Assembly: GCF_016834655.1 (NCBI RefSeq)
Contig: NZ_JAENHP010000023.1
Location: forward strand, 62,001-126,000
Direction: 5' to 3'
DNA from: Paractinoplanes ovalisporus
Lineage (GTDB): Bacteria; Actinomycetota; Actinomycetes; Mycobacteriales; Micromonosporaceae
DNA: 64,000 nt
Shown: positions 60,213 through 64,000 of the stretch, piece after piece
Numbering within the stretch: the first letter of the stretch is position 1
How the letters are laid out: every line of letters begins with the position of its first letter
The notes under the pieces: model-generated
Databases searched by the model: none
What the model saw: only the letters and a program-made list of their open reading frames with translations
What the model was told of the DNA's origin: nothing
Made by a program: the position numbers and the translations under genes

Positions 60213-60276
60213 GCGGCACAGTTTGCCCGGGGGAGGTAACAGCTGAAACTCCTCCGCGGATCTGTACCGTTGGTTC

Positions 60277-61053
60277 GTGAGCACGACGTCGGTCACCTGG
60301 TGGGGTCACAGCACGGTGTGGCTCGAAGACTCGGGCACGACCCTGCTCACCGACCCCGTGCTCACCGACCGCGTCGCCCACCTCAAGCGGATGGCCGGTC
60401 CCACTCCTGAGCTGCCCGGCGTGCCCGACGCGGTGCTCCTGTCCCACCTGCACGCCGACCACTTCCACGTGGCCTCACTGCGCCGGCTCGGCGGAAGCCC
60501 GAAGCTGATCGTCCCGCGCGGCGCCGGGTCGTTCGTCGCCCGTTCGATGGGCCTCGAGGCGGCTTCCCGCACGGTCGAGCTCGCGCCGGGCGAGGAGACA
60601 ACCGTGGGTTCCGTACGGGTGAGGGCCGTCCCCGCCGCCCACGACGGCGGCCGCGGTCCCTGGTCACGCGACCGGGCGATCGCCATCGGCTTCGTCACCG
60701 AGGGCGCGGCCCGCAGCTGGTACGCGGGCGACACCGGCCTGTTCGACGAGATGAGCGACCTGGCCCCGCTCGACCTGGCCCTGATCCCGGTCGGCGGCTG
60801 GGGCCCGACGCTGGGCTCCCACGGCCACCTCGACGCGGCCGCCGGCGCCGAGGCCCTGCGCCGGGCCAAGGCGTCGTGGGCGGTGCCGGTGCACTACGGC
60901 ACCCTGTGGCCGATGGGCATGGGCCGGGTCCGGTCGCACATGTTCCGCGAGCCCGGGGCGAACTTCGCCCGCCTGGCCGAGCGCACCGCCCCCGACTCGG
61001 TGGTCCGGGTGCTGGCGCCGGGCGAGACCCTGACGATCGGGCCCACCGCGTGA
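60277..61053 (+). CDS. MBL-fold metal-dependent hydrolase (UlaG/NAPE-PLD-like)
   Basis: This 258-residue metallo-beta-lactamase-fold hydrolase starts at GTG 60277. The metal-binding motif HLHADH is near residue 57, and VTWWGHSTVWLED, YAGDTGLF (acidic ligand) and WAVPVHYGTLWP (last histidine) are other ligands. It resembles UlaG/YtkL-type and NAPE-phospholipase D-like members. The DedA gene starts 4 bp inside its end (GTGA). A phospholipid-related function fits the neighbours but is inference. Confidence 0.85.
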   Translation: MSTTSVTWWGHSTVWLEDSGTTLLTDPVLTDRVAHLKRMAGPTPELPGVPDAVLLSHLHADHFHVASLRRLGGSPKLIVPRGAGSFVARSMGLEAASRTVELAPGEETTVGSVRVRAVPAAHDGGRGPWSRDRAIAIGFVTEGAARSWYAGDTGLFDEMSDLAPLDLALIPVGGWGPTLGSHGHLDAAAGAEALRRAKASWAVPVHYGTLWPMGMGRVRSHMFREPGANFARLAERTAPDSVVRVLAPGETLTIGPTA

Positions 61054-61643
61054 TCGCCACCCTGGGCGCGCTGGCCTGGTTGTTCGCGGTCGTGGCGTTC
61101 GGCGCCATCCTGCCCATCGTCCCCACCGGAGCCGCGGTCAGCGGCGCGGCGGCCCTGGCCTTCCACGAGCACCACCCGGTGACCATCGTCTTCGTCATCG
61201 CGGCCGGTGCCGCCGGCGCCTACGTGGGCGACCTGGTCATGTATGCGATGTGCCGCTTCGGAGGCGAGAAGCTGGCCCGGCGCCTGCGCTGGCTGCGCGA
61301 CGAGGAACACCTGACCGCGGTCAAGGAGAAGCTGAACAACAGCCAGATCCCGGTGCTGCTGGTCTCGCGCCTGATCCCCGGCGGCCGCGTGCCGGTCCTG
61401 CTGGCGGCGGCCTTCCTGGGCATGCCGTGGCGCACGTTCGTGGTGGCCAACGCCCCCGCGTGCGCCTTGTGGGCCGGCGTCTACGCAGCCATCGGCGTGG
61501 CCGGAGGTTCCATCTTCCCCGAGCCGTGGGAGGGCGTGGTCGCCGCGGTCCTCCTGATCCTGATCGTCAACCAGACCGTCTCGTGGATAACCAAGCGCCG
61601 CGAGGCCCGAGCCGCCGCGACGGAGTCCCCTTCGGAGGCCTGA
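61050..61643 (+). CDS. DedA/SNARE-associated membrane protein
   Basis: This 197-residue DedA-family protein starts at GTG 61050, overlapping the MBL-fold stop by 4 bp. Blocks fit the family: AGAAGAYVGDLVMYAMCRFGGEKLA, FGMPWRTFVVANAPACALWAGVY-type (here FLGMPWRTFVV) and the conserved arginine in SRLIPGGRVPVLLAA. DedA proteins flip phospholipids or polyprenyl phosphates. It is translationally coupled to the MBL-fold gene. Confidence 0.86.
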   Translation: MIATLGALAWLFAVVAFGAILPIVPTGAAVSGAAALAFHEHHPVTIVFVIAAGAAGAYVGDLVMYAMCRFGGEKLARRLRWLRDEEHLTAVKEKLNNSQIPVLLVSRLIPGGRVPVLLAAAFLGMPWRTFVVANAPACALWAGVYAAIGVAGGSIFPEPWEGVVAAVLLILIVNQTVSWITKRREARAAATESPSEA

Positions 61644-61652
61644 GGCCGCCGC

Positions 61653-61785
61653 TTACCGCGCAGCCGTCGGGTCGATCAACTCCACCGACACGCTCCAGCC
61701 CGGCGGAACCGGGACGTCCGCGCGCAAGAGCACCCGACAACACCGTCACCGGCGCTTCGACGTTCGCCCGACCGCTCATAGGTGG
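61653..61785 (-). pseudogene. duplicated 3' end of the adjacent lipoprotein gene
   Basis: The segment encodes LRADVPVPPGWSVSVELIDPTAAR and a TAA stop on the minus strand. It matches the C-terminus of the lipoprotein at 61939 (LRADISVPPDGSVSVELIDPT, then ARR) over about 115 bp at roughly 75-80% identity. The upstream part decays into unrelated frame. It is a 3' duplicate fragment lying between the DedA gene and the intact lipoprotein. Confidence 0.75.
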
Positions 61786-61938
61786 AGCGCGGGCCGGCGG
61801 GCGAGAAGCTGGCCTACGTGCGCATGTTCGCGGGCGAGCTGTCATCATCCGGCCGCGCCGTCGTCACCCCACCGGCCTTCCCTGCTCCGCTGCCTTCCCG
61901 ACTCCCCCGTTTCCCGCCTCTCCCTGCTCTTCCCGCAC

Positions 61939-62334
61939 TCACCGACGAGCGGGCGTCGGGTCGATCAGCTCCACCGACACGCTCCCATCCGGTGGAACCG
62001 AGATGTCCGCGCGCAAGGCACGCGACAGCACGGGCGACGACGCTTCGACGCCGGCCGGCCCGCTCACCCCGTCCGGCAGCGCGATCGCCACGCCACCGCC
62101 CTCATCGGTGACAGCCGTCCCCCACGACCGGTCACCGGCCAGCACACGAACCTGAACTCCGCTGACCGCGGCCTTGAGACAAGTCGCCGACTCGGCCGCA
62201 CACAACGTCACGAACACCTTCGCCGTGACACTGCGTCCGTCATCATCACCCGACCGACAGCCGGCCACGCCGACCGCCAGAGCCGCCACCGTCAGCCCGG
62301 CGGCCAACCCGGGCAGGCGTGTGCTTCGCGGCAA
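61939..62334 (-). CDS. small lipoprotein
   Basis: This 131-residue exported lipoprotein has lipobox VAGC with C26. The mature part is acidic (RSGDDDGRS), with two cysteines (LCAAESATCLK) and a beta-rich domain (VQVRVLAGDRSWGTAVTDEGGG, VSVELIDP) resembling a small carboxypeptidase-regulatory-like beta-sandwich. Function unknown. A fragment of its 3' end is repeated at 61653-61785. It diverges from the VOC gene across a 143-bp gap containing the DnaA-like pair. Confidence 0.68.
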   Translation of the reverse strand: MPRSTRLPGLAAGLTVAALAVGVAGCRSGDDDGRSVTAKVFVTLCAAESATCLKAAVSGVQVRVLAGDRSWGTAVTDEGGGVAIALPDGVSGPAGVEASSPVLSRALRADISVPPDGSVSVELIDPTPARR

Positions 62335-62410
62335 CGTCGCGCCTCTCCCTTCAAAGCCTCAACCTGCGATTTCCAGCCGAGCGTACGCCGCGAGCAGACG
62401 GCGAATCGGG

Positions 62411-62436
62411 TTATCCACAATCGAGAGTTATCCACA
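62411..62436 (+). promoter_or_regulatory. two perfect DnaA boxes, spacing 17
   Basis: TTATCCACA at 62411-62419 and 62428-62436 are direct repeats 17 bp apart, followed by GCG, upstream of the VOC gene. They have the same spacing and flank as the pair at 49638-49663. It is not an origin: there is no dnaA or dnaN, nor a cluster of boxes. Confidence 0.65.
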
Positions 62437-62477
62437 GCGGCCACGGCGCGGCGGCCGGAAATCCCTACCATGCGGGG

Positions 62478-62822
62478 ATGTCCATCGACCTGTACGCCGG
62501 CATTGCCGTCAGCGACTATCCGACCGCGCTCGCCTGGTACACGCGGCTGTTCGGGTCGCCGCCGTCGTTCGTCGCCGGGGAGACCGAGGCGGTGTGGGAG
62601 CTGGCCGAGCACCGGTCGGTGTTCATCGAACAACGACCCGAGCACGCGGGTCACTCGCTCCACACGATCTTCGTCGACGACCTCGACGCCTTCGTCGGTC
62701 ACGCCGCCGAGCGGGGTGTCGAGCCCGTCCGGCGGGAGACCTATCCCAACGGCGTACGGAAGGCGGACTTCAAAGACCCCGACGGCAACGAGTTGAGCTT
62801 CGGCGGCGCGCCGCTGAGCTGA
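62478..62822 (+). CDS. VOC-family (glyoxalase-like) protein
   Basis: This 114-residue single vicinal-oxygen-chelate domain starts at ATG 62478 (MSIDLYAGIAV). The beta-alpha-beta blocks DYPTALAWYTRLFGSPPSF, AVWELAEHRSVFIEQ and FKDPDGNELSFGGAP are present. It likely dimerises. Substrate is unknown; glyoxalase I, bleomycin resistance and fosfomycin resistance proteins share this fold. The gene stop lies at the start of a 39-bp tandem repeat. Confidence 0.82.
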   Translation: MSIDLYAGIAVSDYPTALAWYTRLFGSPPSFVAGETEAVWELAEHRSVFIEQRPEHAGHSLHTIFVDDLDAFVGHAAERGVEPVRRETYPNGVRKADFKDPDGNELSFGGAPLS

Positions 62823-62934
62823 CGGGCTCGACCGCTCCCCCGTGCCGGGCCCAATAGCTGACGGGCTCGACCGCCTCCTCATGCCGGACCCGATAGCCGA
62901 CGGGCTCGACCGCTTCGCCGTGCCGGACCGACAG
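62818..62934. repeat. three 39-bp tandem repeats beginning over the VOC stop
   Basis: Units start at 62818, 62857 and 62896 and share GCTGACGGGCTCGACCGC-like sequence. The first unit contains the VOC stop codon (TGA 62820-62822). The units end before the 22-23-bp array at 62950. Confidence 0.92.
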
Positions 62935-62949
62935 GTGTCGGAGGCGGCC

Positions 62950-63096
62950 GCGTCCCAGGAAAGGGGCGGCCGCGTCCCAGGAAAGGGGCGGCCGCGTCCC
63001 AGGGAAAGGAGCCGCCGCGTCCCAGGGAAAGGAGCCGCCGCATCCCAGCGAAAGGAGCCGCCGCGTCCCAGCGAAAGGAGCCGCGGCATCCCAGGG
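62950..63096. repeat. six to seven 22-23-bp tandem repeats
   Basis: Units begin at 62950, 62972, 62994, 63017, 63040 and 63063, with a partial seventh at 63086. The shared core is CGTCCCAG-GAAAGG-AGCCGCCG with drift from GGGG to GGAG. The array lies between the VOC gene and the small lipoprotein gene. No protein is predicted from it. Confidence 0.92.
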
Positions 63097-63174
63097 TGAG
63101 GACACGCGACGGTGCCCCGGGCAGGGCAGGGCCGCCGCGTGATAGACAACCTCTCATCGTTTCGAGGGGGAGCC

Positions 63175-63447
63175 TTGATCAACACACGTACCTGGCTGGC
63201 TGCGGCCGCCATCGCTGCCGCTGGAGGGTTGGCTGCCGCGTGCGACCAGCCCGCCGATGCCGCCCCGGCCACCCCCGTGACGACCGTGCAGACACCGCCG
63301 TTCGAGCCGGGGCAGGCTCTCCCCGATCTGCCGGAAGACGGCGCGGCCGCGCCCGCGGGGCAGCGGGGGCAGCGCAAGGCCGCCCAGAAACCCAGCGACG
63401 CGGACATTCTGGCCCCGCCCGTCAAGCCCATCCCGTCCACACGGTAG
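63175..63447 (+). CDS. small lipoprotein
   Basis: I take TTG 63175 as start, after GGGGGAG, giving a 90-residue lipoprotein. The signal peptide INTRTWLAAAAIAAAGGLAAAC has lipidated C23. A short, polar, Pro/Ala-rich mature part follows (PGQALPDLPEDGAAAPAGQRG), with no clear fold. An upstream GTG around 63139 is a possible alternative. A hairpin follows directly after the stop. Confidence 0.62.
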   Translation: MINTRTWLAAAAIAAAGGLAAACDQPADAAPATPVTTVQTPPFEPGQALPDLPEDGAAAPAGQRGQRKAAQKPSDADILAPPVKPIPSTR

Positions 63448-63450
63448 GAG

Positions 63451-63470
63451 CGCGGACCCCGGCGTCCGCG
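63451..63470 (+). terminator. hairpin after the small lipoprotein gene
   Basis: CGCGGAC-CCCGGC-GTCCGCG is a perfect 7-bp stem with a 6-nt loop, 3 bp after the stop codon. It is GC-rich without a T-tract. Confidence 0.65.
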
Positions 63471-63502
63471 TCACCGGTGGCGCCCGGGCCGCCGTCGCGA
63501 AC

Positions 63503-63541
63503 GGCGATGAAGTCGGGATGGCCGGGAGTGTCGATCAGGTT
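63503..63541 (-). pseudogene. fragment of a TetM/EF-G-like translational GTPase
   Basis: The minus strand encodes NLIDTPGHPDFIA, the G3 motif and its flank of ribosomal-protection GTPases (TetM/OtrA type) and EF-G. Before it, GSLRP continues for a few codons; after it the frame becomes unrelated (VRDGGPG). Only this remnant is present. Its length of identity is too long for chance in this non-coding stretch, but the fragment is short. Confidence 0.5.
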
Positions 63542-63610
63542 CGGCCGCAAGCTTCCCGCGCCGGCGACCGCGTCGCCGGTCCCCCGGCTGAGCTGACGAA
63601 GGCGCCGCCC

Positions 63611-64000
63611 TCAATCCCACCGGTTGAACAGCAGCTCGCCGACGGTGGCGGGCTGCCAGTAGCGGACCTGGGTGAGTTCGTCGCGGCCCAGAGAGGTGAG
63701 ATCGGCTCGGGTGATGTCGGTGTCCAGTTCGGCCGGGGTGAGCACGCGCAACCCATCGAACGCGGCGCCCCACTCCTCGAGCGCGTCTCCGTCGAGCGCC
63801 GGCCATTCCTCGGGGCGGTCGTCGGACAGGAGCGCCCCGAGGTCGGAGCGGCGCTGAGTCAACGCGGCCCAATGGGCCGGCTTTCTCGACCCGGAACCGG
63901 TGTCGTCCGTCCCGCTGCCGGGCGCGTCTACGTGTTCGTCCGGCTCAGCTGCGGCCTCCCGGACGGTCGCCCACGGGAGCACGGCGTGGTGAAGGACGGC
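63611..64000 (-). CDS. hypothetical protein, start outside the window
   Basis: The frame is open to the right edge; the last ~130 codons are present. The visible C-terminus is acidic and Pro/Ala-rich, then GLRVLTPAELDTDITRADLTS, SLGRDELTQVRYWQPATVGELLFNRWD and stop. I do not recognise the family. A GTG at 63982 could also be a start, but the sequence before it (AVLHHA) reads on in frame. Confidence 0.45.
   Translation of the reverse strand, partial: AVLHHAVLPWATVREAAAEPDEHVDAPGSGTDDTGSGSRKPAHWAALTQRRSDLGALLSDDRPEEWPALDGDALEEWGAAFDGLRVLTPAELDTDITRADLTSLGRDELTQVRYWQPATVGELLFNRWD

Noticed and set aside
62411..62436. Chromosomal or plasmid origin
   Set aside because: Only two DnaA boxes; no AT-rich unwinding region, dnaA, dnaN or partition genes.
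63096..63596. 166-codon plus-strand frame over the small lipoprotein
   Set aside because: It is out of frame with the lipoprotein signal peptide and runs through a terminator hairpin and the GTPase relic.

Overview
The window is high-GC DNA from a spore-forming filamentous actinomycete. Very high G+C at third codon positions, frequent GTG starts, an SsgB-type sporulation protein, SARP/LAL-type large regulators, class E-like sortase, Ser/Thr kinase and many DUF proteins of the Streptomyces/Micromonosporaceae type point to the Micromonosporaceae (Actinoplanes-like). That placement is inference, since no rRNA is present. The only RNA gene seen is a tRNA-Val(CAC).

Layout. 1-10.5 kb: a partial DUF4407 membrane protein, a SARP-STAND-TPR regulator, a lipoprotein, a NodB deacetylase, a LuxR/HisKA_3 two-component pair, a DUF418 membrane protein carrying in-frame repeats, an orphan gene bracketed by a 28-bp direct repeat, and a PLP dehydratase. 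10.3-14.3 kb: a micro membrane protein convergent with a giant HTH-STAND-WD40 protein. 14.4-19 kb: membrane and secreted proteins, ArsR and a quinone oxidoreductase. 19-29 kb: two catabolic or biosynthetic minus-strand operons (aldehyde dehydrogenase/hydrolase/FAD enzyme; P450/SnoaL/flavin monooxygenase/OsmC) around a LAL regulator. 29-31 kb: decayed genes, four 76-bp repeats and tRNA-Val. 31-38.6 kb: PGPGW protein, SsgB, AraC and Rrf2 regulators, a DUF4236-like microprotein, a TcmP-like protein, a TPR-Fn3 protein and a PadR pair.

38.6-43.7 kb is a five-gene envelope operon (fasciclin lipoprotein, membrane molybdoenzyme, Ser/Thr kinase, CHRD/EF-hand-like surface protein, sortase). 43.8-49.5 kb holds a TetR-controlled membrane protein, a flippase-like gene that has lost its stop, and a sigma factor flanked by two paralogous extracytoplasmic sensor proteins. 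49.5-50.3 kb is a gene graveyard. 50.3-64 kb holds a TetR/MFS efflux pair, MsrA, a pseudo-caspase-EAL fusion, an EEP hydrolase, a tandem PAP2 protein, BrkB, lipid kinase, MBL-fold and DedA proteins, and small lipoproteins among repeats.

Two things stand out. First, a predicted c-di-GMP phosphodiesterase is fused to a caspase-like domain that has lost both catalytic residues. Second, short tandem or direct duplications recur at the 3' ends of genes, often containing the stop codon, in at least six places. In one of them the duplication appears to have removed the stop of a flippase gene, whose frame now runs 257 codons antisense into its neighbour.
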